NCBI GenBank assembly: GCA_022819985.1
Contig: JAJEGH010000048.1
Coordinates: 1-64,000 of the forward strand
DNA from: Alphaproteobacteria bacterium
GTDB lineage: Bacteria > Pseudomonadota > Alphaproteobacteria > Bin65
Direction: 5' to 3'
Length of the DNA stretch: 64,000 bases
Shown: positions 17,448 through 29,375 of the stretch, piece after piece
How the letters are laid out: every line of letters begins with the position of its first letter
Position numbering within the stretch: the stretch's first letter is position 1
Program-made: the position numbers and the translations under genes
Notes under the pieces: generated by a model
What the model was told of the DNA's origin: nothing
The model's database searches: none
Seen by the model: only the letters and a program-made list of their open reading frames with translations

Positions 17448-18785
17448 CTACAGCCCCGGCAGCCACAGGACGATCGGCGGGAAGAAGATCATCAGCAGCA
17501 TGACCATGGAATCGCAGCCCAGGAAGGGCAGGGCGGACTTGTAGATGTCCATCATCTTGGTGCCGGCCGGCGCCACGCCCTTCATGACGAAGAGCTGGAG
17601 CCCGAAGGGCGGCGAGGTGCTCGCCATCTGCATGTTGAGCAGCATGATCGCGCCGAACCAGATGACGGCCTGCTCCGGCGTGAGGCCGAGGCCGGGCGCC
17701 AGCGCCTCGACGATCGGCAGGTAGATCGGCACGGTCAGGAACATGATCGACAGCGGCTCCATGAAGGTGCCCATGACCAGCAGCACCAGCATCATCAGGA
17801 TGATGATGACGAAGGGCGCGACCTGGACCGCCGTCGCCAGCTCGACCATGCCGCGCGAGGCGCCGGTAAAGGCGAGAATCTGGCCGAACGCCGTGGTGCC
17901 GGTCAGGATCATGAACATCATGACCGTCGTGCCGAGGGTCGAGCGGAGGGACTTGGTGACGACCTCCCAGCGCAGGCCGCGGTACAGGGCCGCCAGGACA
18001 AAAGTGCCGGCGGCGCCAAGCGCAGCGGATTCGGTCGGCGTTGCCACGCCCAGGAAGATCAGGCCGATCACAAGGAAGACGATGGCGGCGAGCGGGAATA
18101 CATAGAGGAGCGTGTTGCCGATCTTGGGCAGCAGCGGCTGGGGCGGCACGTCGTAGGGCGGCGCCAGGTGGGGCTGAACGATGCAGCGGATCACGATGTA
18201 AGAGGCGTAGAACAGGCCCATCAGCAGGCCCGGCAGGATGATCGCGATCAGGAAATCGCCGACCGAGAAATCGCCGATGGCCGCGAGCAGCACACCGAGC
18301 GCCGACGGCGGAATCATGATCGCCAGGCCGCCGGAACCGAGGATCGGCCCCAGGGTCATCGGCTTGGCATAGCCGCGCTGTTCCATGTCCGGCACGAGCA
18401 GCTTGCCCAGCATCGCCGTGCCCGCCATGCCCGAGCCGGTCAGCGTGGCGAACATGGTGCCGCCGCCGACTGCCATCAGGCTGAGCCGGCCGGGCACCCG
18501 GCCGAACCAGGAATCCAGCACCTCCATCTGTTTCGAGGCGATGCCCGACCGGAACATCACCTCGCCCATCAATATGAACAGCGGCACCGGCAGGATAGCG
18601 AAATGGGTGACCGACGCGCTGACCGACAGGACAAGCTGGTTGAAACCGGCAAATCCGTTCCAGAAGATATAGACGCCGACGACGTTGATGGTGAGGAAGG
18701 CGAAGGCGACCGGCACGCCGATCGCCAGCAGCACGATCAGTGCGCCGAAGATAACCAGCAGGACGACCCACCATTCGGGGCCCAT
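17448..18785 (-). CDS. dctM: TRAP transporter large permease (DctM family), system 1
   Basis: A 445-residue, very hydrophobic protein with the 12-helix DctM architecture. Family signatures include GVPVAFAFL near the start, PVPLFILMGEVMFRSGIA, GSGMAGTAMLGKLLVP and IPPSALGVLLAAIGDFSVGDFL. It is the Na+- or H+-coupled channel subunit of a tripartite periplasmic-binding-protein transporter. It starts exactly at the end of the small permease gene and closes the dctP-dctQ-dctM set. On the same strand downstream are the restriction-like gene and then hyuAB. Confidence 0.92.
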   Translation of the reverse strand: MGPEWWVVLLVIFGALIVLLAIGVPVAFAFLTINVVGVYIFWNGFAGFNQLVLSVSASVTHFAILPVPLFILMGEVMFRSGIASKQMEVLDSWFGRVPGRLSLMAVGGGTMFATLTGSGMAGTAMLGKLLVPDMEQRGYAKPMTLGPILGSGGLAIMIPPSALGVLLAAIGDFSVGDFLIAIILPGLLMGLFYASYIVIRCIVQPHLAPPYDVPPQPLLPKIGNTLLYVFPLAAIVFLVIGLIFLGVATPTESAALGAAGTFVLAALYRGLRWEVVTKSLRSTLGTTVMMFMILTGTTAFGQILAFTGASRGMVELATAVQVAPFVIIILMMLVLLVMGTFMEPLSIMFLTVPIYLPIVEALAPGLGLTPEQAVIWFGAIMLLNMQMASTSPPFGLQLFVMKGVAPAGTKMMDIYKSALPFLGCDSMVMLLMIFFPPIVLWLPGL

Positions 18786-19304
18786 CTATTCGATCTCCGC
18801 TTCGAAACTGGCCTGGTCGCTGCGCACGCCGGCGGCGAATTCGATCGTGTGGCGCAGGAAGCGCAGGGCCAGGATCAGGGAGCCGACCGGGATGCACAGC
18901 AGGACGATCCAGGACGGGAATTCGACGACCGTCGGGTTGTAGGCGCCGGTGACGTATTTTTCCCAGGTCGCCCCGATGCCCCAGACGAGCAGAACGAGCG
19001 CGATCCCGAGCCCGAGCAGGGACGAGACGACGCCGAAGCGCTGCCGCCAGCGCTGGGAGAAGGCATAGAGGAAAATATCGACGCGGACGTGATTGCCCTC
19101 GCGCAAGGCCCAGGCCGCGCCCAGAAAGCAGATATAGAGCAACGCGTATTCGGACAGCTCGACGACCCAGACCAGCGGGTCGTTGAGAACGTAGCGCATG
19201 AAGACTTCGAGGCAGACCGCCAGCGTTATGGCGACCAGCAGCAGGACGGCGCCGAACGACATTGCGTCTTCGATCCGGTCCAGGATGCGAAGCAGGCGCT
19301 GCAT
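18786..19304 (-). CDS. dctQ: TRAP transporter small permease (DctQ family), system 1
   Basis: A 172-residue protein with four hydrophobic segments, typical of DctQ. It carries the conserved EVFMRYVLNDPLVWVVELSEYALLY block (residues ~33-57), RVDIF in the loop and a final helix LLCIPVGSLILALRFL. The start MQRLLRILDRIED at 19304 is preferred because the upstream extension is Pro-rich and overlaps the hairpin behind dctP. It associates with DctM in the inner membrane. The stop abuts the dctM start with no gap. Confidence 0.9.
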   Translation of the reverse strand: MQRLLRILDRIEDAMSFGAVLLLVAITLAVCLEVFMRYVLNDPLVWVVELSEYALLYICFLGAAWALREGNHVRVDIFLYAFSQRWRQRFGVVSSLLGLGIALVLLVWGIGATWEKYVTGAYNPTVVEFPSWIVLLCIPVGSLILALRFLRHTIEFAAGVRSDQASFEAEIE

Positions 19305-19323
19305 GGGGCGATCCGTAAAATGC

Positions 19324-19347
19324 GGGGGCGGCCGGGAAGCCGCCCCC
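19324..19347 (-). terminator. GC hairpin between dctP and dctQ, system 1
   Basis: Perfect 9-bp arms (GGGGGCGGC / GCCGCCCCC) with a 6-nt loop, followed on the minus strand by GCATTTTAC. It lies directly 3' of the binding-protein gene and just before dctQ. It probably attenuates read-through or protects the dctP message, so that binding protein exceeds permease. Confidence 0.65.
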
Positions 19348-19374
19348 GACATTACTTCCTCAGATCGAGTGCGC

Positions 19375-20337
19375 CTAGTTGCAGGCGAGCTTTTTCAGCT
19401 CCGCCACGCGCTTGGCGCCGACCTTCTCCGTCAGGCGCGCCCACTCGGTCTCATACGCGGCGTCGACATAGGCCTTGTTCTCGGCATCCGAGAACTTGAT
19501 CTTGGTGACGTTCCCTTTGAGGGCTTCCCAGTCCTTCGCTTCCAGGCCCTGGTAGTATTTCACCATGCCCGGCTCGTAGGCGACGGAGATTTCCGTGATC
19601 TTCTTCCGGGCGTCGGCCGGCAGCTTCTTCCATTTGTCCAGGTTCATGATCGCGCCCATGTTCGAGTTGCCGAAGAAGGGCAGATCGATGACATATTTCG
19701 CCTTCTTGACCCAGCCGCGCTTGAGCACGCCGGCGGTCGGCCAGCCGAACCCGTCGACCACGCCGCGCTCCAGCGCCGTGTAGACGGCCGGCGAGTTCAT
19801 GGTGACCGGCACCATGCCGAGCTTCTTCATCATCTTGTCGTAGAGCGAACCGGTGCGCATTTTCAGGCCTTTGACGTCGGCCAGCGTTTTCGCGTTCTTG
19901 TTCATCCACAGATAGAAGTTGCCGTACTGGACCCGGGCCAGCAGCTTCAGGTTCAGCTTCGCCATCTGGGCGTCGAGATGGGCGAAGTGGCCGTTGTTGC
20001 GCTCGTCCGGGATCGTGCATTTGGACAGCCAGCTCGATGCCGTCTCGGGCGCGCGGTCCTGGATGTCGGCGAACACGGCGAAGATGATGTCGATCACGCC
20101 GTTCTTGGCCGCATCCCACTGCTCGCGCCGGCCGATGACTTCCGGCCCGCCGATATAGTTGATTTTCAGCGTGCCCTTCAGCGCCGCGTTCACCTTGGCG
20201 ACCCAGTCATGGGACGATTTCATCACCGGATGCTTGTGCGGAATGAAGGCGATGGCCCGCATGTTCGTTTCGGCCATCGCGAGGGACGGGGCGGCGGCAA
20301 TGGCCGCGGCGCCGATCAACAGACCCAATTTACGCAT
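19375..20337 (-). CDS. dctP: TRAP transporter substrate-binding protein (DctP family), system 1
   Basis: A 320-residue periplasmic protein. The signal peptide MRKLGLLIGAAAIAAAPSLAMA would be cleaved near residue 22. The family Arg that pairs with a carboxylate lies in LKMRTGSLYDKMM, and the usual ALERGVVDGFGWPT segment follows. The start at 20337 has GAGGAG 7 nt upstream; an in-frame ATG at 20364 with its own GGAGG is the alternative. Binding specificity is not deducible beyond a likely organic acid. It is the first gene of dctPQM and is separated from dctQ by a strong hairpin. Confidence 0.92.
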   Translation of the reverse strand: MRKLGLLIGAAAIAAAPSLAMAETNMRAIAFIPHKHPVMKSSHDWVAKVNAALKGTLKINYIGGPEVIGRREQWDAAKNGVIDIIFAVFADIQDRAPETASSWLSKCTIPDERNNGHFAHLDAQMAKLNLKLLARVQYGNFYLWMNKNAKTLADVKGLKMRTGSLYDKMMKKLGMVPVTMNSPAVYTALERGVVDGFGWPTAGVLKRGWVKKAKYVIDLPFFGNSNMGAIMNLDKWKKLPADARKKITEISVAYEPGMVKYYQGLEAKDWEALKGNVTKIKFSDAENKAYVDAAYETEWARLTEKVGAKRVAELKKLACN

Positions 20338-20506
20338 TGTCAGACTCCTCGTTTTTCCCGCCATTCCCGTTTCCTCCCTGTGGAAATCCGGGATTGCGCC
20401 GCAAAACCTAGCCGACCGCCCGGCGGAATACCAGCGCTTGCAGCGGGCAATGCCCATGCGCGCCCGTCCGGCCCCGTCCGGAGAAGCGTGCATTTGCGCG
20501 AACCGC

Positions 20507-21892
20507 TCATCGGATCGGAGCGAACAAACGCCCGAAATCGGGCAGCGAGCCGGCGACCGCGGCCCTTTCCAGTGCGTCGATATCGAGGCCGGACGCGGCG
20601 CGGCGGGCGTTGACGCGGAATTTCGCCAGCACCTTGCCCGGATCGGGCGGGGCGGACGAGGCCGGCCGTTCGAACCGCCGTCCGTCGCCGCATTCGAGGA
20701 TCAGCACGCCGTCGAAGCCCCGGCCGAGCGCCGGGTCCTCCTCATGGGCCAGGCGCGCCGCCAGGTCGAGGATTGCCGGGTCGGTGCGCGACGCCGCGTC
20801 CAGCGCGTCGAGGGTTACCGCGCCTTCGGCGAGCGCGACGGCGAGCAGGTAGGGCAGGCTGGCGATCGCCGCCATTTCGCTGTCCGGCCGGATTTTACCG
20901 GCCCTCGGCTCGCACACGATCTGTGCCGCCCAGGGCGCGATCCGGCAGATGCCGCCGGCGATGTCGCGTCCCGTCAGGCCGTGCCCGCGCCGCAAGTCGA
21001 TGGCGGCGTCCAGGTAGGGCTGAATGACATGGGCGCAGGGATAGTATTTGAAATGGGCCTCCGCGCCGCGCCAGACCGCGCCCAGCCCCCCGGTCAGTTT
21101 TTCGGTCAGAGCGGCCGGAGATACCTCTTCGCCGGCCAGCAGCGCGGCGTAGAGATTGTGCCGGCCGTCGAGCGCGCCGGCCGGGCCGCGGAAGCCTTCC
21201 GCCGCCATCTGTGCCGCGACGATGCCGCCATGGGCCGCCCAGCCGGCGTGCAGCCATTTCGACCAGGAGCCGTCGGCGACGAAGGCCATCAGCCCGCCCG
21301 CCATGCTGCCGGCGAGGCCGAGGGCGTTCGCAATCGCCGCGCCGTCCAGCCCCATCGTCCGCCCGGCCGTTGCCGCCGCCGCGAACGGGCCGACGATGCC
21401 GGTGGCGTGCAGGCCGCGCATGTGGAAGCGCCGGCCCGCGACGCCGCCGAGCCGTGCGGCCACCTCGTAGCCGGCGACGATGGCGGCGGCGATGTCGGTG
21501 TCCGCCGCGCCTTCGGCCTCGCCGGCCGCGAGCGCCGCCGGCACCACGACGGAGCCGGGATGGACCACCGAATCCTGGAAGGTGTCGTCGAAATCCCGGC
21601 AATGGGCGGTCACGCCGTGGACGAAGGCCGCCCAGGCCGCCGCCGCTCTTCCGCCGCCGGGAAGGATGCCGGCTTCATCGCTCTTTCCCTGCCGGCTTGC
21701 GACCGCGCGCGCCGCGGCGGCGGCGGCGGTGGACCCGCCCGCCAGGACGAGGCCCAGCGTATCGAGCGCGCGCAGGCCGATCAGCGGATGCTGGGCCGCC
21801 GGCACGTCCGCCCATTGCAGGCCGGCGGTCCAGTCGGCGAGGACGCGGGCGGCGGGCCGGCCGGGTGTGCCGTCGTTCGGGGGGCCGGTCAC
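20507..21892 (-). CDS. MmgE/PrpD family protein
   Basis: A 461-residue MmgE/PrpD-fold protein, normal family length. It shows the helical N-terminal domain with ALDTLGLVLAG, the AAFVHGVTAHCRDFDDT block (normally HALDFDDT), HPGSVVVPAALA, and AGYEVAARLGGVAG. Family members include 2-methylcitrate dehydratase and cis-aconitate decarboxylase, but many homologues in degradation clusters have other or unknown substrates. It begins with GTG overlapping the stop of the upstream dehydrogenase gene by 4 nt, so the two are co-translated. It probably acts on a product of the oxidoreductases encoded upstream. Confidence 0.85.
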   Translation of the reverse strand: MTGPPNDGTPGRPAARVLADWTAGLQWADVPAAQHPLIGLRALDTLGLVLAGGSTAAAAAARAVASRQGKSDEAGILPGGGRAAAAWAAFVHGVTAHCRDFDDTFQDSVVHPGSVVVPAALAAGEAEGAADTDIAAAIVAGYEVAARLGGVAGRRFHMRGLHATGIVGPFAAAATAGRTMGLDGAAIANALGLAGSMAGGLMAFVADGSWSKWLHAGWAAHGGIVAAQMAAEGFRGPAGALDGRHNLYAALLAGEEVSPAALTEKLTGGLGAVWRGAEAHFKYYPCAHVIQPYLDAAIDLRRGHGLTGRDIAGGICRIAPWAAQIVCEPRAGKIRPDSEMAAIASLPYLLAVALAEGAVTLDALDAASRTDPAILDLAARLAHEEDPALGRGFDGVLILECGDGRRFERPASSAPPDPGKVLAKFRVNARRAASGLDIDALERAAVAGSLPDFGRLFAPIR

Positions 21893-23061
21893 AGCGCTTC
21901 CCGGAGCAGGTCCTCGACCTCGCCGGCCGTTACCGGCCGCGGGACGTGGGGCATCATGTAATCGTCCATCGCCAATGCCGCGATCGGGCCGAGATCGGCG
22001 TCGGTCAGGCCGACATCGGCAAGCTGCTGCGGGATCGGCAACGCGCCGACCAGCCCGGCCATCGCGTCCGCCGCCGCCGCGCCGGCTTCGTCCGCCGAAA
22101 GCCCGCCGGTGGGCACGCCTAGCGCCTCGGCGACCCAGATCTGCCCGTCGCCCAGCGCCGGCAGCAGGCGGCGCATGGCCGGCGCCAGCAGCATCGAGTG
22201 GGCGATGCCGTGTTGCAATCCGTGCCGGCCGCCGAAAATGTGGCCGAGGGCGTGGACGACGCAGACCATGGTGTTGATGCCGGCGACGCCGGACATCAGG
22301 CAGGCCATCTGGCAGTCGGCGCGCGCGCCGAGGTCGTCCGGCTTTTCGACGGCGCGGGGCAGGGCGCGATGCAGCAGCCGCGCGCCGTGGAGCGAAAGGC
22401 CGGTCGTGACCGGCTGGCGGGTGCGGGCGTAGAGGGACTCGATGCAGCGCGCCATCGCGGTCATGCCGGTGAGCGCGCTGAGCACCGGGTCGGCGTAGAT
22501 CGCCATTTCCGGGTCGAGGACCGTCGCGTCCGGCACCATGCGCCGGTCCCAGAACAACAGCTTGGTGCGCTTTTCCGGATCGCGCAGCCCGGCGGTCGGC
22601 ATGACGTCGCTGGACGATCCGGCCGTGGTCGGCACTGCGATATGGGCGATGCCGGGATCGGGCATGGCGGCGCGTTCCATGCCCTTGACGCCGAAGTCGA
22701 TGACGTAGGGTGCGAAATCGCCGCCGGTTGCCCGGAGCAGGGCGATGCCCTTGCCGCCGTCGATCGCGCTGCCGCCGCCGACGCTGACGACGGTGTCTGC
22801 GCCGCAGGCGTCGAACTGCGCCGCCGCCTCCGATACCCGGGCGTGGGGCGTATGGGCGGTCATGCCGTCATAGACGCCGGCCAGCCGGTCGCCGAGCGCC
22901 CGCTGCACCTTTTCCAGCATCGGCCCCGAGGCGACCGTCCGGCCGCACAGGACGAAGGCGCGCGACCGGCCGAATTCGGCCATCAGTCCGGGCAGCCGGG
23001 CGACGCTGCCGGGGCCGTGGCAGACTTTGCGCGGCCAGTCCTGGATCAGTCCTTCATGCAT
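21889..23061 (-). CDS. iron-containing alcohol dehydrogenase fold protein, maleylacetate-reductase-like
   Basis: A 390-residue group III ADH-fold protein. The nucleotide site GGGSAIDGGKGIAL is at residues 95-108 and PTTAGSSSDV at 144-153. The metal-ligand helix that normally reads D-A-L-T-H reads TAMAR (201-205), so the Asp and first His ligands are replaced by Thr and Arg. The later His cluster HALGHIFGGRH (270-280) is kept. Maleylacetate reductases of this fold also depart from the metal-binding pattern, so that type is the closest guess. The start MHEGLIQDW at 23061 overlaps the upstream molybdenum-hydroxylase gene by 8 nt. Confidence 0.82.
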   Translation of the reverse strand: MHEGLIQDWPRKVCHGPGSVARLPGLMAEFGRSRAFVLCGRTVASGPMLEKVQRALGDRLAGVYDGMTAHTPHARVSEAAAQFDACGADTVVSVGGGSAIDGGKGIALLRATGGDFAPYVIDFGVKGMERAAMPDPGIAHIAVPTTAGSSSDVMPTAGLRDPEKRTKLLFWDRRMVPDATVLDPEMAIYADPVLSALTGMTAMARCIESLYARTRQPVTTGLSLHGARLLHRALPRAVEKPDDLGARADCQMACLMSGVAGINTMVCVVHALGHIFGGRHGLQHGIAHSMLLAPAMRRLLPALGDGQIWVAEALGVPTGGLSADEAGAAAADAMAGLVGALPIPQQLADVGLTDADLGPIAALAMDDYMMPHVPRPVTAGEVEDLLREAL

Positions 23062-25486
23062 CGGCGGCCTCCGCGGGCTCCGGCCCTTTTCCGGCCCGCG
23101 CATCGCGGATCGCCCGCCAGACCCGGTGCGGCGTCGCCGGCATGTCGATATGGGTGACGGCCAGCGGCGCCAGCGCGTCGAGGATCGCGTTGATGGCGGC
23201 CGGCGCCGCGCCCAGGCTGCCGGCCTCGCCGATTCCCTTGGCGCCCAGCGGGTTATGCGCCGAGGGGGTTTCGTGCAGGGCGAGCGCGAAGGGCGGCAGG
23301 TCGGCGGCGCGGGGCAGGGCGTAGTCCATGAAGGAGCCGGTCAGCAGCTGGGCGCTGCCCGGCTCGTAGATCGCTTGTTCGAGCAGGGCCTGGCCGACGC
23401 CGGTCGCGACGCCGCCGTGGATCTGGCCTTCGACGATGGGCGGGTTGACGATCCGGCCGGCGTCCTGGGCGATGGCGTAGCGGTCGAGGGTCACCGCGCC
23501 GGTCTCCGGGTCGACCTCGACCTCGCAGAGATGGCAGCCGGCGGCGGACGTGCCGTGCTCCGGGCGGTAGCCGGCCGCAGCGTCGAATGCCTCGCCGTCC
23601 TGCGCCGCCAGCCCGGCCAGCGCCGCCAGGTCGATCCGGCGGTCGGTGCCGGCGATGGCGAAAACGCCGCGCGCGTAGGTCACGTCGCCCGCGGCGGCCT
23701 CCAGCGCCTGCGCCGCCCGCGCCCGGCCGGCCCCGATCAGGGCGTCGGCCGCCAGCAGGGCCGAGGAGCCGCCGATGGTCAGCGACCGGCTAGCCCCGGT
23801 GCCGGAGCCGGTCGCGATCCGGTCGGTATCGCCCTGGACGACGCGGATGCGCGCCGGATCGATGCCGAGCCGGTCGCCGGCGACCTGGGCGAAGGCCGTG
23901 GCATGGCCCTGGCCGCCGGACTGGGCGCCGATCGACAGCTCGACCGTGCCGTCGGGCGCAACGGCGAGCCGGGTGGTTTCGGTGAAGTTGAAGCCCGACT
24001 TGAACAGGTGCATGGCGATGCCGAAGCCGCGCCGCCGGCCGCGCGCCTCCGACCGCCGCCGCCGCGCCGGAAAGCCGCCCCGGTCGGCCAGCGCGAGCGC
24101 GGCGTCGAGGATGGCTCCGTAGTCGCCGGTGTCCTCGACGAGGCCGGCCGGGCCGGTGCGGGGCAGGGCGTCCGGCGGCAGGAGGTTCTGCCGGCGCAGC
24201 CCGGCCGGATCGCGGCCGAGCCGCCGCGCCGCGGCGTCGACCAGCCGCTCGACGACGGCAATGCCCTCGGGCTCGCCGGCGCCGCGGAAATTGCAGGTCG
24301 GCGCGGTGTTGGAATGGAAGGCGCGCATCTCGTAATCGACCGCCGGCGTGGCGTAGACATTGGCGAGGACGTAGCCGGAGTTGCGCAGGGAGACGACGCC
24401 GCGCGGCGCCAGATAGGCGCCGAGATTGCCCGTCGAGCGGACCCGGACGGCGAGGATGCGCCCGTCGCCGTCGAGCGCCATCTCGGCCCGGCTGGCCTGT
24501 TCCCGGCAGCCGACGTCGCTCAGCAGGCCTTCGCCGCGCGCGCCGATCCACTTGACCGGCCGGCCGAGCCGCCTTGCTGCCCACAGGACCAGGCAGGCTT
24601 CGGGATAGAGCACGTTCTTGATGCCGAAGCCGCCGCCGACATCCGGCACCTTCACCGCGATCTTCTCCGGCGGCACGCCGAAAATGTCCGCCGCCAGCGT
24701 CTTGCGCGTGGAATGGGGCTTGCCGGCCGTGGCGTGCAGCACCAGGCGCCCGCCGCCGGCCTCGCAGTCGCCGATATAGCAGCGGTTCTCGATCGGCGCG
24801 CCGAAGATCCGGTTGCTCGCCAGTTCGATGCGCTCGACATGGGCCGCGCGGGCGAACGCGGCGTCGGTCTCCGCGCGGTCGCCCAGCCGGATCGCGAAGG
24901 CGCAATTGCCGGGCGCCTGCGGCCACAGGGCCGGCGCCGTCGGTGCCTCGGCCTCCGCGCTGTCGGCGCAGGCCGGCAGCGGCGCGTAGTCCACCGCAAT
25001 GCGCTCGGCGGCGTCGCGGGCGGCGGGCTCGCTTTCGGCAACGACCATGGCGACGATCTCGCCGCAGAAGCGGACCGTGTCGCCGGCGATCGTCGGTTGC
25101 GGCGCGGCGACGGACGGATCGCCCAGAGGGGGCAGGGATTCGGTCGGCAGGTCCGTCGGCGGGCGGACCTCCCAGGGCACGCCGCCCAGCCCGTCGGCGG
25201 CGACATCGGCACCGGTGAGGACGGCGAGCACGCCGGGCATCGCCTGCGCTTCGGCGACGGACAGGCCGCGAATCCGGGCGTGGGCGTGGGGGCTGCGCAG
25301 GAAGACGGCGCGGGCCTCGCCCGGCAGCGCAATGTCTTCGACGAAGCGGCCCTCGCCGCGCAGGAAGCGTTCGTCCTCCAGCCGCAGCAGACGGCTGCCG
25401 ATGCCCGGCGGCGCGCCGCCGTCCCTTGCGTCGGCGTCCGGCTCCGATGGGGCGGCGGACGGGCCGCAAGGTCGGTCGCTGTCCAT
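23054..25486 (-). CDS. xanthine dehydrogenase/CoxL-type molybdenum hydroxylase large subunit
   Basis: An 810-residue Moco-binding subunit. It opens ([25 protein letters not shown] after a variable tail) as in aldehyde-oxidase-type chains. Further landmarks are [22 protein letters not shown] (form II-like; no AYRCSFR of true CO dehydrogenase), [29 protein letters not shown] and the catalytic Glu in [10 protein letters not shown]. It would hydroxylate a heterocycle or aldehyde using water. No gene for the [2Fe-2S] or FAD subunit is found in the window, which is unusual. It heads the overlapping array with the ADH-like and MmgE/PrpD genes. Confidence 0.88.
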   Translation of the reverse strand: MDSDRPCGPSAAPSEPDADARDGGAPPGIGSRLLRLEDERFLRGEGRFVEDIALPGEARAVFLRSPHAHARIRGLSVAEAQAMPGVLAVLTGADVAADGLGGVPWEVRPPTDLPTESLPPLGDPSVAAPQPTIAGDTVRFCGEIVAMVVAESEPAARDAAERIAVDYAPLPACADSAEAEAPTAPALWPQAPGNCAFAIRLGDRAETDAAFARAAHVERIELASNRIFGAPIENRCYIGDCEAGGGRLVLHATAGKPHSTRKTLAADIFGVPPEKIAVKVPDVGGGFGIKNVLYPEACLVLWAARRLGRPVKWIGARGEGLLSDVGCREQASRAEMALDGDGRILAVRVRSTGNLGAYLAPRGVVSLRNSGYVLANVYATPAVDYEMRAFHSNTAPTCNFRGAGEPEGIAVVERLVDAAARRLGRDPAGLRRQNLLPPDALPRTGPAGLVEDTGDYGAILDAALALADRGGFPARRRRSEARGRRRGFGIAMHLFKSGFNFTETTRLAVAPDGTVELSIGAQSGGQGHATAFAQVAGDRLGIDPARIRVVQGDTDRIATGSGTGASRSLTIGGSSALLAADALIGAGRARAAQALEAAAGDVTYARGVFAIAGTDRRIDLAALAGLAAQDGEAFDAAAGYRPEHGTSAAGCHLCEVEVDPETGAVTLDRYAIAQDAGRIVNPPIVEGQIHGGVATGVGQALLEQAIYEPGSAQLLTGSFMDYALPRAADLPPFALALHETPSAHNPLGAKGIGEAGSLGAAPAAINAILDALAPLAVTHIDMPATPHRVWRAIRDARAGKGPEPAEAADA

Positions 25487-25701
25487 GCCGGTCTGCTTAT
25501 CGGCTGCCCCGCCACCGGGCAAGCCGCGCGTGGCGGGGGCGTTTCCGGAAGAGGCGTTTCCGGGCGGCATCTCCGGACGGGGGCCGGACGGCCTGCCGAC
25601 CGCGCGCCCTTGCCGCTGGCCTTCGCCCGGCGCGGGCGATAGGGTCCGCCCCGACTCTGAAAAGACGACTTCGAAACGACGCGATTTCCGGGAGACCGTC
25701 C

Positions 25702-26907
25702 ATGCTTCGCGATCTGACGCCGCGCGCTCAGGAACTGAAGGACAATCTGCTCGACTTCATGGACCGCCACATCTATCCGAACGAGGCGGTCTACGAGGAA
25801 CAGCACAACGCCGGCGACCGCTGGGACGCGCCGCCGGTCCTGGAGCAGCTGAAGGCCGAGGCGCGCCGGCGCGGCCTGTGGAACCTGTTCCTGCCCGAGA
25901 GCGACCTGGGCGCCGGGCTGACCAACCTGGAATACGCCCATCTGTGCGAAATCCTCGGCCGCTCGCCGCATCTGGCGCCGGAATCCTGCAACTGCTCGGC
26001 GCCGGACACCGGCAACATGGAGGTCTTCACCCGCTACGGCACCGAGGCGCAGAAGGAGAAATGGCTGAAGCCGCTGCTGGCCGGCGAAATCCGCTCCGCC
26101 TTCTGCATGACCGAGCCGGACGTCGCCTCCTCGGACGCGACCAACATCCAGACCGAAATCCGCCGCGACGGCGACGACTACGTCATCAACGGCCGCAAAT
26201 GGTGGGCCTCCGGCGCCGGCGACAAGCGGACGAAAATCTGGATCGTCATGGGCAAATCGGACCCCGAGGCGCCGCGCTACAACCAGCAGTCGCAAATTCT
26301 GGTCGAGCCCGGCACGCCGGGCATCACCATCCACCGCTTCCTGCCGGTCATGGGCTTCGACGATGCGCCCGAAGGCCACTGGGAGGTCACGTTCGACAAT
26401 GTCCGGGTGCCGGCGGAGAACATGCTGCTCGGCGAGGGCCGCGGCTTCGAGATCGCGCAGGGGCGCCTCGGCCCCGGCCGCATCCACCATTGCATGCGCA
26501 TGATCGGCATGGCCGAACGGGCGCTGGAGCTGATGATCCGGCGCGCCGCCGACCGCACGACCTTCGGCATCAAGGTGATCGACCAGGGCCTGATCCGCGA
26601 CTGGATCGCCGAAAGCCGGATCGACATCGACCAGGCGCGGCTGCTCACGCTGAACGCCGCCCACATGATGGACACGGTCGGCAACAAGGCGGCCCGGCTG
26701 GAGATCGCCGCGATCAAGGTGGCCGGGCCGAACATGCTGCTGCGCGTCGCCGACCGGGCCATGCAGGTCCACGGCGCCTGCGGCCTGACCGAGGACACGA
26801 TCCTGCCCAAGCTGTGGGCGGCCGGCCGCATCCTCCGCTTCGCCGACGGCCCGGACGAGGTCCACAAGGCCCAGATCGCCCGGATGGAGATCGGCAAGCA
26901 TTTGTAA
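25702..26907 (+). CDS. acyl-CoA dehydrogenase (ACAD10/11-like)
   Basis: A 401-residue flavoprotein. It has the FAD/substrate strand [15 protein letters not shown], the second-domain block [14 protein letters not shown] and the C-terminal [12 protein letters not shown] followed by [11 protein letters not shown], the form seen in ACAD10/11-type enzymes rather than short/medium-chain ones. It would introduce a 2,3-double bond into an acyl-CoA, passing electrons to ETF. The start at ATG 25702 has a GGGAG ribosome site; frame further upstream is antisense to the molybdenum-hydroxylase gene. A beta-oxidation fusion gene follows, so both may act in one oxidation spiral. Confidence 0.9.
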   Translation: MLRDLTPRAQELKDNLLDFMDRHIYPNEAVYEEQHNAGDRWDAPPVLEQLKAEARRRGLWNLFLPESDLGAGLTNLEYAHLCEILGRSPHLAPESCNCSAPDTGNMEVFTRYGTEAQKEKWLKPLLAGEIRSAFCMTEPDVASSDATNIQTEIRRDGDDYVINGRKWWASGAGDKRTKIWIVMGKSDPEAPRYNQQSQILVEPGTPGITIHRFLPVMGFDDAPEGHWEVTFDNVRVPAENMLLGEGRGFEIAQGRLGPGRIHHCMRMIGMAERALELMIRRAADRTTFGIKVIDQGLIRDWIAESRIDIDQARLLTLNAAHMMDTVGNKAARLEIAAIKVAGPNMLLRVADRAMQVHGACGLTEDTILPKLWAAGRILRFADGPDEVHKAQIARMEIGKHL

Positions 26908-26911
26908 GGAT

Positions 26912-27000
26912 TGTCGCCCCGGACTTGATCCGGGGCCCAGGGCCACAGGCCAAGGCCGTGCCGGGCGACTCTGGGCCCCGGATCGGGGTCCGGGGCGACA
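26912..27000. repeat. intergenic inverted repeat
   Basis: 29-30-bp arms: 26912-26940 (TGTCGCCCCGGACTTGATCC then GGGGCCCAG) and its near-complement at 26971-27000. This is a palindromic intergenic element of a kind widespread in alphaproteobacteria. It lies between the acyl-CoA dehydrogenase and the following fusion gene, so it may modulate read-through. Confidence 0.85.
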
Positions 27001-27050
27001 CCGGAAGCGGCCGGACGCCAGAAAGACAGTAGAGAATTGAGACCGAACCC

Positions 27051-29162
<2,112 letters not shown>

Positions 29163-29375
29163 CCTCCGGCCGGAACAGGCGGTCGCTGCTGTGGCGCGGA
29201 CGGCCTTGACGGCGCTGATCGGAACATTATATGAACGAAAGACGGCATGGCGGCGGGCGCCGGCGGATCGCCCGGCCTCCGTTCAGCCGGACCGCCGCGT
29301 CCCGGAGGGGTAGAAAAAGCGATCGATGGGCCGGTCGGTTATTTGATGCAAGGCGTTGAAAAATAAAGAAAGCAA

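Noticed and set aside
17391..19499. A 702-codon, His/Glu/Asp/Gln-rich plus-strand frame opposite the TRAP permease genes.
   Set aside because: The strongly hydrophobic permeases on the minus strand generate exactly this charged complement; no signal or domain is present.
23054..25486. True aerobic CO dehydrogenase (CoxL form I).
   Set aside because: The AYRCSFR active-site loop of form I is absent; the sequence has the [13 protein letters not shown] loop, and coxS/coxM are missing.
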